Below are positions 1-9,033 of a stretch of DNA of 64,000 nt, one piece after another; position 1 is the first letter of the stretch, and each line of letters begins with the position of its first letter. This DNA is from Herbihabitans rhizosphaerae (GTDB lineage Bacteria > Actinomycetota > Actinomycetes > Mycobacteriales > Pseudonocardiaceae): the NCBI RefSeq assembly GCF_004216555.1, contig NZ_SGWQ01000003.1:296146-360145 (forward strand), in the 5' to 3' direction. A model generated the notes under the pieces. The model ran no database searches. It had not been told where the DNA came from and saw only the letters and a list, made by a program, of their open reading frames with translations. Position numbers and translations under genes: made by a program.

Positions 1-90
1 AGGGGCTACCGCCATTTTGTGCTCGCCGCCGTCGTAACGGAGCTCGAAGGCACCGGTAGAGGCCTGCGGCGAGGCAGTCGCGTCGGGCAT
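1..90 (-). CDS. citrate synthase, N-terminal fragment at window edge (probable)
   Basis: Only the first 30 codons are inside the window; the gene runs leftward off the edge. Read from the ATG at 90, the product begins MPDATA and contains ELRYDGGEHKMAVAP. A short polar leader followed by an L-R-[HY]-x-GGE-type segment resembles the start of the large hexameric citrate synthases (GltA) of actinomycetes; that is family memory, not a full-domain match. A purine-rich AGAGG lies just upstream of the ATG. Context supports it: citA lies at 13.6 kb and H37Rv has gltA2 (Rv0896) at the same side of this block. The stretch 91-287 between this gene and the next shows no coding sequence and presumably holds the promoter. 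Confidence 0.5.
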   Translation of the reverse strand, partial: MPDATASPQASTGAFELRYDGGEHKMAVAP

Positions 91-287
91 GCACTTACCT
101 CTCACGATCGTCGGGGCGAGGCGAAAGCACTCGACGCGAGGGTTCCTACCCGGTCAAGAATGCGCCGCGGCCGGTATCGCCGCGTGGCAGCACCGCCCCA
201 TTGGGGTCCTGTCGGTGCCTACGCTAGTGGCCTTCGCGCTCAACGCCCAGTCGCCGGATTACTCGAAGTGTCTAGTTGGGACACGCA

Positions 288-1229
288 TCACAGCCAGGCC
301 GGCAATTCGGCCGCTGTCGGCGGCTGCGCACCCGTTCTGGAGGCGGTGATCGCGGCCGCTTCGGCCGCGAATTCGAGTGCTGTACGCCACTCTCCCGCGG
401 ACAGTTCACGCAATGCTGCGGGGCTCGTCACACCGTTTCGTTGCAACCATGCGAGCAATGTGCCGTGCACGGTGTCCCCGGCACCGACCGTGTCGGCGAC
501 CTCCACCGGCACCGCCGGGACGGTGATCGTGTCGCCGCGGGCGGTGCGGCACTCCAGCCCGTCGGCTCCCCTGGTCAGCACGACCGCGGCGGGTCCGGCC
601 GCCTGCCAGCGCCGCACCGCCGGCTCGATGTCGTCGCAGCCGGCGAGCCAGCGCGCGTCGTCCACGGACAGCTTGAGCAGCGCGATGTCGGGCAGCCAGG
701 ACTCGAACCGCGCCCGGTACGCGTCCGGATCGGACACCAGCGACGAGCGGACGTTGGGGTCGAGCACCACGATTCCGCCGGCCCGGGCGTGTGCGCGAAG
801 CACCCGTTCGTAGGTCGTCGCGCCCGGTTCGAGCACCAGCGAGAACGCGCCGAGCGACAGGATCGTCGTTCCGGCCGGCAGCGGGCCCGGATCGGCCACC
901 AGCCGGTCGGCGGTTCCCTCGACGTAGAACGTGTAGTCCGCCGATCCGTCACCGCCGACACCGGCCACGGCCAGCGAGGTCGGCTCGTCGCCGCGCTGCG
1001 TCAGCGATGTGTCCACTGTGGATTCGCGAAGTGCGGCGAGCAGCGCGGCACCGAACGAGTCAGTGGAAAGCCGTGACAGGAAAGAGACTTCGGCACCGAG
1101 GCGGCCCGCGGCGATCGCGACGTTGAACCCCGCGCCGCCGAGTCGGGGCAACAGCGGGCCGTCCACTGTGGACACGCCGGCTCCGTCCGGCAACAGGTCG
1201 ACCAACGCCTCGCCACCGACGACGATCAC
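288..1229 (-). CDS. PfkB-family carbohydrate kinase (fructokinase/ribokinase-like)
   Basis: 313 aa, full length for the family. It probably phosphorylates a sugar with ATP in the cytosol; fructose is the likeliest substrate, but the family is broad. PfkB signature 1 is seen as GGAGFNVAIAAGRLG at residues ~31-45. Signature 2, DTVGAGDTVHGTLLAWL at ~246-262, carries the GAGD anion hole and the catalytic Asp. The ATG start is set by the MIVVGGEALVDLLPDG beginning, typical of fructokinases. It is divergent from the acyl-CoA dehydrogenase, sharing an 85-base upstream region. Two GTCCACTGTGGA palindromes lie inside the gene (1011 and 1161). No transporter is linked, so the substrate cannot be inferred from context. 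Confidence 0.85.
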   Translation of the reverse strand: MIVVGGEALVDLLPDGAGVSTVDGPLLPRLGGAGFNVAIAAGRLGAEVSFLSRLSTDSFGAALLAALRESTVDTSLTQRGDEPTSLAVAGVGGDGSADYTFYVEGTADRLVADPGPLPAGTTILSLGAFSLVLEPGATTYERVLRAHARAGGIVVLDPNVRSSLVSDPDAYRARFESWLPDIALLKLSVDDARWLAGCDDIEPAVRRWQAAGPAAVVLTRGADGLECRTARGDTITVPAVPVEVADTVGAGDTVHGTLLAWLQRNGVTSPAALRELSAGEWRTALEFAAEAAAITASRTGAQPPTAAELPAWL

Positions 1230-1314
1230 CTGTTCCTCCTCACACCGAATGGCTCTCCCCAGGTTAACGCTCGTTCAGTAGAGTTCAGCCACCGAGACAC
1301 ATACGGAGAGTCCC

Positions 1315-2460
1315 ATGCCCGCCGAGCGCCTGCTGCCCACCACCGAAGCCGAAGACCTGCTGGCCCTCACGCGCGAGATCGCGCGTGCCGAGCTGGCGCC
1401 GCTGGCCGCGGAGTACGAGGAGGCGGAGCGCTTCCCGCGCGAGCAGTTCCGCCTGCTCGGACGCAGCGGCCTGCTGGGGTTGCCGTACCCGGAGAAGTGG
1501 GGCGGTGGCGAGCTGCCCTACGAGGTCTACCTGCAGGTACTCGAGGAGATCGCCTGCGCGTGGATGTCGGTCGGCGTCGGGCTGTCGGTGCACACGATGT
1601 CCTGCTACGCGCTGATCGAGTACGGCACCGAGGAGCAGCGCGAGCGCTGGCTGCCCGAGATGCTCGGCGGCGACCTGCTCGGCGCGTACGCGCTGTCGGA
1701 GTCGCACGCCGGGTCGGACGCGGCGGCGCTGTCGACGCGCGCGGCCCGCGACGGTGACGACTTCGTGGTGAACGGCGCGAAGGCGTGGATCACGCACGGC
1801 GGGCAGGCCGATTTCTACACCACGATGGTGCGCACGTCCGACGACGGCGGGCGCGGCATCTCGTGCCTGCTGGTCGACGCGAAGACGCCCGGGCTGAGCG
1901 CGGCGCCGCCGGAGCGCAAGATGGGCCTCACCGGGTCCACCACCACGCAGATGATCTTCGAGGACGCGCGGGTGCCGGCCGATCGGCTGCTCGGCGCGGA
2001 GGGCGAGGGGCTCAAGATCGCGCTGTCCTCGCTGGCGTCCGGCCGGCTGGGGATCGCGGCGTGCGCGGTCGGTCTGGCGCAGGCGGCGCTGGACGAGGCC
2101 GTGGCGTACGCGTCCGGGCGGATCCAGTTCGGCAAGTCGATCATCGAGTTCCAGGGCCTGGAGTTCATGCTCGCGGACATGGCGGCCGCGGTGGAGTCGT
2201 CGCGGGCGACCTACCTGGAGGCGGCCCGGCGGCGTGATCGCGGGCTGCCGTTCAGCCGGCAGGCGTCGATCGCGAAGCTCGTGGCGACCGACGCGGCGAT
2301 GAAGGTGACCACGGACGCGGTGCAGGTGCTCGGCGGCGCGGGCTACACGCGCGACTTCCCGGTCGAGCGGTACATGCGTGAGGCGAAGGTGCCGCAGATC
2401 TTCGAGGGCACCAACCAGATCCAGCGCATGGTGATCGCCCGCGAACTCCGCCGCTCCTGA
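1315..2460 (+). CDS. acyl-CoA dehydrogenase
   Basis: 381 aa, the usual length of FAD-dependent acyl-CoA dehydrogenases that make the alpha,beta double bond in acyl-CoA degradation. Visible marks are the FAD/substrate segment [15 protein letters not shown] at ~123-137 and the C-terminal [17 protein letters not shown], which contains the Glu used as catalytic base in many members. GGAGAG six bases before the ATG supports the start. The gene is divergent from the PfkB gene. The shared upstream region holds a small inverted repeat AACG-CT-CGTT at 1266-1275 that could be an operator, though no adjacent regulator is obvious. The chain-length specificity cannot be read from sequence. Confidence 0.9.
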   Translation: MPAERLLPTTEAEDLLALTREIARAELAPLAAEYEEAERFPREQFRLLGRSGLLGLPYPEKWGGGELPYEVYLQVLEEIACAWMSVGVGLSVHTMSCYALIEYGTEEQRERWLPEMLGGDLLGAYALSESHAGSDAAALSTRAARDGDDFVVNGAKAWITHGGQADFYTTMVRTSDDGGRGISCLLVDAKTPGLSAAPPERKMGLTGSTTTQMIFEDARVPADRLLGAEGEGLKIALSSLASGRLGIAACAVGLAQAALDEAVAYASGRIQFGKSIIEFQGLEFMLADMAAAVESSRATYLEAARRRDRGLPFSRQASIAKLVATDAAMKVTTDAVQVLGGAGYTRDFPVERYMREAKVPQIFEGTNQIQRMVIARELRRS

Positions 2461-2477
2461 ACGCCCGTCGCACCGGT

Positions 2478-2580
2478 TTGTCCACAGGCACCGTTTCATC
2501 CACAAGTCGATCTTGTCGCCCCTGTCGATCATGACCGCCGGATAGACTTGGCTCGAGGGCCGCCCCCGGGTGGGTGGGGG
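2478..2580 (+). repeat. paired-DnaA-box intergenic element, copy A
   Basis: First of three copies of an element found only between convergent genes here. Two DnaA-box-like 9-mers start at 2478 (TTGTCCACA) and 2496 (TCATCCACA), 18 bases apart. GTCGATCTTG follows at 2506. A block starting TAGACTTGGCTCGAGG at 2543 ends in a C5/G5 hairpin (CCGCCCCC against GGGGGCTGCG) near 2570-2585. The spacings box-box 18, box 2 to GTCGATCTTG 10 and box 2 to TAG 47 are identical in copies B and C. It separates the acyl-CoA dehydrogenase and MocR gene ends; the hairpin may also act as a terminator. Confidence 0.75.
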
Positions 2581-2629
2581 CTGCGTTCCACAGGGTCGAG
2601 CACCGTGGGACGTGAATCGGCGTGGCGGG

Positions 2630-4087
2630 TCAGTCGCGGGTGGAGTGGCGGGAGTTGTTGGGGCGCAGGGCTTTCCAGGCCGTGGCGAGGCGATCGACCA
2701 GCTCGTCGAGGATCGGCGGCGGGTAGGTGAACGGGAGCCGGATGTAGCTGTCGTGCGTGCCGTCCGGGTCCATCGCCGCACCGGGGACGATCTCCACGCC
2801 GTGCCGGCGCGCGAGTTGGGCGAAGGCGGCGGCGTCCACGCCGGGCAGTTCGACCCAGAGCGACGTGCCACCGTCGGGCGGGCGCCAGCGCCAGGACGGC
2901 AGCCGGTCCGCGAGCAAACCGGCGAGTTGGTCGTGGCGGGCGTGCAGCGCGGTCGTGTGTTCCTCGGTGATCGCCGGGAGCCGAGGCAACAATCGCAGCG
3001 CGACCGCCTGATCGAGCAGCGGGCTGCCGAGATCCACCAGCGCCTTGTGCCGGGCCACCCGCTCGGCGACCTCGACGGGTGCCCGCAACCAGCCCAGCCG
3101 CAGCCCGGGCCACACCGTCTTGGCCAGCGATCCGACGGTGATCGCCTCGACGTCCGGCTCCGCGGCGATCGGCGCCGGGCGGCCGCCGAACAGCGTGTCG
3201 TAGGAGTTGTCCTCCATGATCGGCACACCGTGCTCGGCCGCCAGGGACGCGATCCTGCGCCGCCGCGCGGGCGACATCAGCATGCCGGTCGGGTTGTGGA
3301 ACGTCGGCATCAGGAACGCCAGCGACGGCGAGCGTGACATGGCCGCCGCGAAGGCGTCGATCCGTGCACCTTCGTCGTCCAGCGGTACCCCGATCGGGTC
3401 GGCGCCGGCCGCGCGGAACGCGTCCAGGCACCCCGGCCAGCTCGGCGTCTCCACCACGACCGTCGAGCCGCGACGCAGAAACACCTGCGCCACAAGGGAA
3501 ATCGCCTGTGTGGCACCGGTCGTGACGACGATCTGCTCCGGCACGGTGGGCAACCCGTCACTGGTGTAACAGTCCGCGAGCGCCGAGCGCAACGCCGGCA
3601 GGCCGCGCGGCTGGTACCCGGCGTCGGCGGTCAGCGCCGGCAGGTCCTCCCGCGCCACCGCGGCCACCGCGTCGGCCAGCCACTCCGACGCCGGTGCGCC
3701 CGCCGAGTTGAGCGTGATCAGGTCAGCCCGCTCGTCCACCAGGCTCTGGATGATCGACGTCGCCGTCCCACCGGGCACCCGCCCGTCCGCACCCGGCCGG
3801 CGCAGCGCCGGCAACGCGGCCACGACGGTGCCACTGCCCCGCCGGCTGTCCACCAGCCCACCGGCCCGCAACTCGTCGTACGCGGCCACCACGGTCGACC
3901 GGCTCACCACCAGCGCGGCGGCCAGATCGCGCTCGGACGGCAGCCGCGCGCCCGGCGGCAGCGAATCGGCCTCGATCGCCGAGCGCAACGCGGCCGCCAG
4001 CGCGCGGTACAGCGGGCCGTCCGCCGCCCAGCCGCCGAGCAGGCCGGCGAGCGTCTTGGCGTCAATTCGGTCCACTTCGCGCTCCAT
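2630..4087 (-). CDS. MocR-type GntR regulator with aminotransferase domain
   Basis: 485 aa, the MocR/PdxR architecture. An N-terminal GntR winged helix (residues ~20-90: LPSERDLAAALVVSRSTVVAAYDEL) is joined to a fold-type I aminotransferase domain (~115-480). The PLP-binding Lys is in GSLAKTVWPGLRLGWL. Such proteins sense PLP or an amino-acid derivative and commonly control pyridoxine, GABA or neighbouring transport genes. It is divergent from the DUF885 gene, whose ATG is only ~40 bases away, and the LysE-type exporter follows, so those two are the likely targets. The gene ends against intergenic element copy A. Confidence 0.88.
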   Translation of the reverse strand: MEREVDRIDAKTLAGLLGGWAADGPLYRALAAALRSAIEADSLPPGARLPSERDLAAALVVSRSTVVAAYDELRAGGLVDSRRGSGTVVAALPALRRPGADGRVPGGTATSIIQSLVDERADLITLNSAGAPASEWLADAVAAVAREDLPALTADAGYQPRGLPALRSALADCYTSDGLPTVPEQIVVTTGATQAISLVAQVFLRRGSTVVVETPSWPGCLDAFRAAGADPIGVPLDDEGARIDAFAAAMSRSPSLAFLMPTFHNPTGMLMSPARRRRIASLAAEHGVPIMEDNSYDTLFGGRPAPIAAEPDVEAITVGSLAKTVWPGLRLGWLRAPVEVAERVARHKALVDLGSPLLDQAVALRLLPRLPAITEEHTTALHARHDQLAGLLADRLPSWRWRPPDGGTSLWVELPGVDAAAFAQLARRHGVEIVPGAAMDPDGTHDSYIRLPFTYPPPILDELVDRLATAWKALRPNNSRHSTRD

Positions 4088-4129
4088 TGGCCCGTGTTCG
4101 CGGCTTCCGCCAGCGCAACGCTAGCTGGC

Positions 4130-5646
4130 ATGACCAACGACTTGGACACGCGACTCCGGGCGATCTGCGACCTGTCCGTCGCCACGGCGCGCGAGATCGC
4201 GGGCCGGCACGAGTACGACGGCGTGGTCCAGGACCTGTCGCCGGACACGGTCCGCCGTGATCTGGCGAGGCTGAACCCGGACGGCGCGGCCTACCCCGAC
4301 CCGCACGACGAGGCGCACACCGCCGCCACCGAGGACGCCCTGCGCGCCCGGTTCGGCGAACTCGACCTGCACCGCGTGAACCCGTTGTGGCACATCGACA
4401 ACCTCGAGCTGATCACCTACGAGCGGCGGTACGCGCCGGAGGCCGACCGCGCCGAGGCCCGCCGCGCGCACCTGAAGCGGTGGCCGGACGCGGTGGACGC
4501 GGCGATCGAGGCGCTGGACCGTGTCCCGCGCGATCTCGCCACCGCCACCGTCCCACTCGCCGAAGGCCTGGCCGACTACCTCGGGCCGGACGACGTCGAG
4601 CCGAGAAAAGCCTTGGCGCGCTTGGTGAATCATCTCCACACGGCCGGCACCAACGGCCCCGAGTCGCCGGCGCTCGGGCGGGCCGCGTTGACCCGGCTGC
4701 TGTCGTCGTCGGAGGCGATCGACGTCGACCTCAACGACCTGCTCGCGCGCGCCGAGCGGCACCGCACCGAACTCCGGCAGATGCTCGACGAGGCCTGCCG
4801 CCGCGTCGACCCGGCGGCGTCCACCCACGACACCCTGCGCGCACTGGTCGCCGATCACCCGGCCACCGGCGAGCAGGTGCTGGCCGAGGCCCGCGCCCTG
4901 GTCACCGAGGTGATCGACTGGACGGCGCGCACCGGGCTCGTCCCGGTCGACGACGCCGTCTGCGAGGTCGGCCCCTCGGTGGGCTCGCAAACCCGCGCGC
5001 TGGCCGGGCTGTACGCGGCGGCACCGTTCGAGCCGGACGGGCCGAGCTCGTTCCTGGTCACGCTGCCCGATCCGGCCTGGCCGCGCGACGAGCAGCAGGA
5101 GTGGCTGGCGTCCGGGTTCAACCGCGCGCTGCTGCCCGACATCGCGGTGCACGAGGTCGCGCCGGGCCACTTCTCGCACTTCAGGGCGCTGCGCCGGGCG
5201 CCGAGCGACGTGCGCCGCCTGCTGGTGTCCGACGCGTTCGTCGAGGGGTGGGCGCACTACGTCGAGCAGCTGTGCGTCGAGGAGGGTTTCCGCGCCGGGG
5301 ACTCCCGGTTCGCCGCGGGCGTGGCCAGGGACGGACTGCGCCGGGTGGCCAGGCTGACGTGCTCGATCGGCGTGCACACCGGCGCGCTGTCGCTGGACGA
5401 GGCCGCGAGCCAGTTCGTCGACGACGCGCTGATCACCGGCCGCGCGGCGCACGCGGAGGTCCGGCGCGCCCTGTTCGACCCCACCTACGGCCGCTACACC
5501 TGGGCAGGCTGGAGATTCTCCGGCTGCGCGAGGAAGCCAAAACCACCTGGGGATCCGCGTTCTCACCGCGCCGGCTGCACGACGCGCTGTTCGCGCTCGG
5601 CGCTCCGCCGCTCGGTCTCATGCACACCGCACTGCGAGAGGGATGA
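4130..5646 (+). pseudogene. DUF885 family protein, frameshifted near its C-terminus
   Basis: The frame from ATG 4130 reads as a DUF885 protein (about 500 aa expected), with the metallopeptidase-like HEVAPGHFSHF motif and DAFVEGWAHYVEQLC. At 5501-5504 it leaves the natural frame just after DPTYGRYTW. Restoring one G in the GGG run gives a sensible end, with REEAKTTWGSAFSPRRLHDA followed by a short tail, that stops at 5646. Left uncorrected, the reading frame runs over 900 bases into unrelated genes, an artefact. The lesion may be a true frameshift or a homopolymer sequencing error. The stop at 5644-5646 overlaps the ATG of the LysE gene, so the two were co-translated. Function is unknown beyond a probable zinc-hydrolase fold. 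Confidence 0.8.
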
Positions 5647-6251
5647 TCCCGATGCCGGACACCACCACACTGGCCGCCTTCCTCGCCGCGACCGTCGCCC
5701 TGGTCGCGATCCCCGGCCCGAACCTGCTCTACATCGTGGCGTGCAGCGTGTCCGGCGGTCGCAAGGCCGGCGTGGTCTCCGCACTGGGCGTGGAGACCGG
5801 AACGCTGGTGCACGTGCTGCTCGCGGTGGCTGGACTGTCCACAGTGGTCAGTCAGGCACCGGTCGTGCTCGCGGTGATCAAGTACGCCGGCGCCGCCTAT
5901 CTGGTGTACCTCGGTGTCCGCGCGATCCTCGCCGCGCGGTCCGCGACCGAGGCGCACACGGTCACCCCGCCACCCGGCCTGTTCCGGTCCTTTGTGGACG
6001 GAATGCTGGTGAACCTGTTGAACCCCAAGGTGATCCTGTTCTTCCTGGCGTTCCTGCCGCAGTTCACCGGACCGTCGCCGTCCCGCGCCAGCATGCTGCT
6101 GCTCGGCGTGATCTTCTTCGCCGTCGCACTGGTGATGGACCTGGCGTACGCGTTCCTCGGCGGGCTGCTCAAGCCGACGGCCAGCCAGTGGCCGAACAGG
6201 ATCGCCGCGACCGTCTACATCGGACTGGCCGGGTACGCGGTGATCGCCTAG
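5643..6251 (+). CDS. LysE/RhtB-family amino-acid exporter
   Basis: 202 aa integral membrane protein with about six hydrophobic segments, the usual size of LysE/RhtB exporters that use the proton-motive force to expel amino acids. The hallmark IPGPN is seen early (ALVAIPGPNLLYIVACS), followed by G-rich helix 2 and, in mid-protein, NLLNPKVILFFLAFLPQF, typical of the family. The ATG at 5643 forms an ATGA overlap with the stop of the DUF885 gene; an ATG at 5652 is an alternative start. Its stop codon shares a CTAG tetranucleotide with the stop of the convergent amidohydrolase. The divergent MocR regulator may control it. Substrate unknown. Confidence 0.88.
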   Translation: MIPMPDTTTLAAFLAATVALVAIPGPNLLYIVACSVSGGRKAGVVSALGVETGTLVHVLLAVAGLSTVVSQAPVVLAVIKYAGAAYLVYLGVRAILAARSATEAHTVTPPPGLFRSFVDGMLVNLLNPKVILFFLAFLPQFTGPSPSRASMLLLGVIFFAVALVMDLAYAFLGGLLKPTASQWPNRIAATVYIGLAGYAVIA

Positions 6252-7474
6252 TGCTCGCGGTAGAAGGGGTCGAGGGTGACGCCCTCGCCGGTGGACTCGT
6301 CGAAGTGGTACACCTCGCGGCCCGATACGAACACCCGCTCGGCGCGGCTCATCACGTCCAGCGGATCGCCGGACCAGATCACCACGTCCGCGTCCAGCCC
6401 GGCTCGCAGCGAGCCGACCCGATCGTCCAGCCCCATGATCGACGCCGGGTTGACCGTGATCGAGCGCAGCGCGGTGTCCGGGTCCAGCCCCTCCTTCACC
6501 GCGAGGGTGGCCTGGTGCACCAGGAAGTTGATCGGCACCACCGGGTGGTCGGTGGTGATCGCGATGGTCACACCGGCGCGCGCCAGGATGCCCGGGTTGC
6601 GCAGTGAACGGGCCCGCACCTCGATCTTCGTGCGGCTGATGAACAGCGGGCCGATGATCACCGGAATCTCTTTGCTGGCAAGGAGATCCGCGATCAGATG
6701 CCCTTCGGTGCCGTGGTTGACCACGAGCTTGTAGCCGAACTCCTCGGACAGCCGGATCGCGGTGGCGATGTCGTCGGCGCGGTGCGTGTGCTGGCACCAG
6801 GGCAGCTCGCCGGCCAGCACCGCGGCCAGGATCTCCGAGGTGTTGTCCCGCTCGAACGGCTTACCCTCCGCCGCCGCGTGCTCCTTGCGCGCCACGTAGT
6901 CCTGCGCCTTGGTGAACGCGTCCCTGATCACCGCGGCCACGCCGAGCCGGGTGGACGGCAGCTCCTTGCGGTCGCCGTACACGCGCTTCGGGTTCTCGCC
7001 GAGCGCGCTCTTCACGCTGATCGGCTGGCGCAGCAGCATGTCGTCGGCGGTGCGGCCCCACGATTTCACCGCGACGGTCTGGCCACCGATCGGGTTGCCG
7101 GAGCCGGGTTTCACGACCACGGTGGTCACCCCGCCGGCGAGCGCGTCGCGGAAGCCCTCGTCGGCGGCGTTGATCCCGTCCAGCGCGCGCAGCCGCGCGC
7201 CGTTCGGGTTTGTCATCTCGTTGACGTCGTTGCCGGCCCAGCCCTCGCCCTCCTCGCCGACGCCGACGTGGCCGTGCGACTCGACGAAGCCGGGCAGCAC
7301 CCAGGAGCCGGCCGCGTCCACGATCTCCGCGTCGTCCGGAATGTCGACATCGGCCTCCGCGCCGACCGCCACGATCTTGTCTCCGTCGATCAGAACGGTG
7401 CCGCCGTCGATGGCCCCTGGCTCGCCCGACGAACCGACCGGGACCACGTATCCACCGGTAATCGCGATAGTCAC
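6248..7474 (-). CDS. amidohydrolase (imidazolonepropionase-like)
   Basis: 408 aa cytosolic metal-dependent hydrolase of the amidohydrolase superfamily. The first metal motif is degenerate HxH in FVESHGHVGVG (~residue 63), after a conserved small beta domain with AAGSWVLPGFVE. Later metal-site His residues are seen in WCQHTHRADD (~229) and NHGTEGH (~255), and the catalytic Asp in AITTDHPVVP (~306). The C-terminus closes the second beta domain (DADVVIWSGDPLDV). Many relatives are annotated as imidazolonepropionase-like without proof of substrate. It is convergent with the LysE gene and their stop codons share the bases CTAG at 6248-6251. Confidence 0.85.
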   Translation of the reverse strand: MTIAITGGYVVPVGSSGEPGAIDGGTVLIDGDKIVAVGAEADVDIPDDAEIVDAAGSWVLPGFVESHGHVGVGEEGEGWAGNDVNEMTNPNGARLRALDGINAADEGFRDALAGGVTTVVVKPGSGNPIGGQTVAVKSWGRTADDMLLRQPISVKSALGENPKRVYGDRKELPSTRLGVAAVIRDAFTKAQDYVARKEHAAAEGKPFERDNTSEILAAVLAGELPWCQHTHRADDIATAIRLSEEFGYKLVVNHGTEGHLIADLLASKEIPVIIGPLFISRTKIEVRARSLRNPGILARAGVTIAITTDHPVVPINFLVHQATLAVKEGLDPDTALRSITVNPASIMGLDDRVGSLRAGLDADVVIWSGDPLDVMSRAERVFVSGREVYHFDESTGEGVTLDPFYREH

Positions 7475-7537
7475 GCGGGCGACAGTAGCCCCTGTCGTTG
7501 ATCACGCAAACACGACTGAACGAACACCCGAGAACGC

Positions 7538-7934
7538 ATGCTCCGCACCGCGTCCGACCTCTTCCGCGCGCGGGGCTATCAGGCCACCGGCCTGAAACCA
7601 GGTACTCGCCGAGAGCGGGGCGCCGAAAGGGTCGCTGTACTTCCACTTCCCCGGCAACGCCGCCGACGACGTCACCACCGGCCTCGACGCGGTGATCGCC
7701 CTGCTCGCCGAGGCCTTGCGGCAGTCCGAGTTCCGCGACGGCTGTCCTATTGGGACGGTCGCGCAGACCATCATGGACAGTGAGCCGATCAGGGCGGCGT
7801 GCGACCAGGTTTTCCGTTCCTGGCAACAGGTCATCGAGGAGTTCCTGGTGCGCAACGGGATGCGCGCGGACGAGGCGTCCGAACTGGTCGTCGTGGCGCT
7901 GGCCGTCGGGCGCCCGCCGCGTTCACCGCGCTGA
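7538..7934 (+). pseudogene. TetR-family regulator remnant
   Basis: A decayed TetR gene. The frame from ATG 7538 gives MLRTASDLFRARGYQATGLK, a canonical TetR helix-turn-helix start. An extra A near 7598 shifts the frame, and the HTH continues in another frame as VLAESGAPKGSLYFHFPGN. The ligand domain then reads on (FRDGCPIGTVAQTIMDSEPI, RNGMRADEASELVVVALA) to a stop at 7934, without the usual C-terminal helix. It joins abruptly to a metallo-beta-lactamase-fold fragment. Frameshift plus truncation means no functional regulator. Confidence 0.82.
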
Positions 7935-8250
7935 CCCGGCCGACGCTCTCCCCGGAGCAGACCGCGATCGGCCAGGTGCGCCGCCTCGGGTATCAGCCGG
8001 AGGACGTGCGGCACATCGTGCTCACCCACCTGGATCTCGATCACGCCGGCGGTCTGCGCGACCTCCCGCACGCGTCCGTGCACGTGCACGCCGAGGAACT
8101 CCGCACCGCCCCGCACCCGACCGGCGCCAAGCACCGCGGCCGCTACCGGCAGGCGCAGTGGGCGCACGGTCCACTGTGGACAGTGTGCGAGTCCACCGGC
8201 GACACCTGGTTCGGGTTCGACGCGGTACGCGAGCTTTCGGTCTGCCGCAG
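7922..8250 (+). pseudogene. metallo-beta-lactamase-fold hydrolase fragment
   Basis: Internal piece of an MBL-fold hydrolase (lactonase-like), lacking both ends. The metal-binding motif is intact as THLDLDHAGGL, followed by VHVHAEELRTA and WFGFDAVREL. There is no start or ribosome-binding site, and the upstream neighbour in this frame is the broken TetR gene. The junction near 7920 therefore looks like the scar of a deletion that fused two unrelated genes. The similarity fades after about 8240, just before the end of the downstream TetR gene on the other strand. Confidence 0.75.
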
Positions 8251-8267
8251 TGCGCCCCCGCGAGGGT

Positions 8268-8954
8268 TTAGGGCTTGCGGCGGGCGATGTCCACGAGCGC
8301 GGCACGCAGTTCGTCGGACAGACCGGTGGACCCCAGGCCCTCGCCGACGACCTCCAGCACCCGCGCGAACGCGGCGTCGCGAGTGTCCTCGTCGAGTTCG
8401 TGCAGTTGCCCGTTCAGCACGAGCAGCGCGAATCCGTGCACCGTCGACCAGGCGACGAACTCGGCGAACGGGCGGCGCTCCGGTGCCAGCAACCCGACCT
8501 CGACCAACTCGTCCATGCCCCGAACCAGCATGCCGAATCCGCTGTCCGGCTCCAGGTCGCCGAGCTTGGGCAGTGGTTCGACGCCACCGGCGCACGACGT
8601 GCGGAACAGGCCCGGCTGCTCCAGTGCGAAGTCGAGATAGCCACGCCCGAACGCACCGAGCCGGGCGAGCGCCCGCGCCCGCGGGTCGGCGAGGTCGGGC
8701 ACCAGGGACAGCCGCGCCACCATGGCGGCTCCGAGCTGGTCGAACGCGTAATCCCTTGTCGCGATCATCAGTTCCTCGTGCCCGGCGAAGTGCCGGTACG
8801 CGGCGGTCGGCGTCACCCCGACGACCCGCGCGGCGGCGCGCACGGTGACCGAGCCGGGCCCGCTCTCCGACGCGAGCGAGGCCGCCGCCTGGATCAGCGC
8901 GTTGCGGAGATCGCCGTGGTGGTAGCCGCGCTTCGGAGTTCCTGAGAGAACCAT
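8268..8954 (-). CDS. TetR-family regulator, probably of the adjacent MMPL pump
   Basis: 228 aa with an N-terminal HTH: YHHGDLRNALIQAAASL at ~11-27, then VRAAARVVGVTPTAAYRHFAGHEEL as recognition helix and turn. The C-terminal half (~90-220) resembles the WHG/TetR_C_33 ligand domain. The ATG at 8954 is chosen because the conserved domain starts ten residues later. It is divergent from the MMPL transporter. The 79-base gap contains the half-sites TGTTGACACC and GTTAACACC at ~8962-9000, a plausible shared operator, so autoregulation and repression of the pump are likely by position. Confidence 0.87.
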   Translation of the reverse strand: MVLSGTPKRGYHHGDLRNALIQAAASLASESGPGSVTVRAAARVVGVTPTAAYRHFAGHEELMIATRDYAFDQLGAAMVARLSLVPDLADPRARALARLGAFGRGYLDFALEQPGLFRTSCAGGVEPLPKLGDLEPDSGFGMLVRGMDELVEVGLLAPERRPFAEFVAWSTVHGFALLVLNGQLHELDEDTRDAAFARVLEVVGEGLGSTGLSDELRAALVDIARRKP

Positions 8955-9033
8955 AAGCCCGATGTTGACACCCATAAACATTTGAGGCAAGTTAACACCC
9001 GCCAAGATTCGAGACACCCGTCTGGAGCACGCC

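Noticed and set aside
4094-6607. Single 837-codon protein spanning the DUF885 and LysE genes
   Set aside because: After 5504 the frame leaves all family similarity; it only stays open because of high GC. The frameshift explanation fits better.
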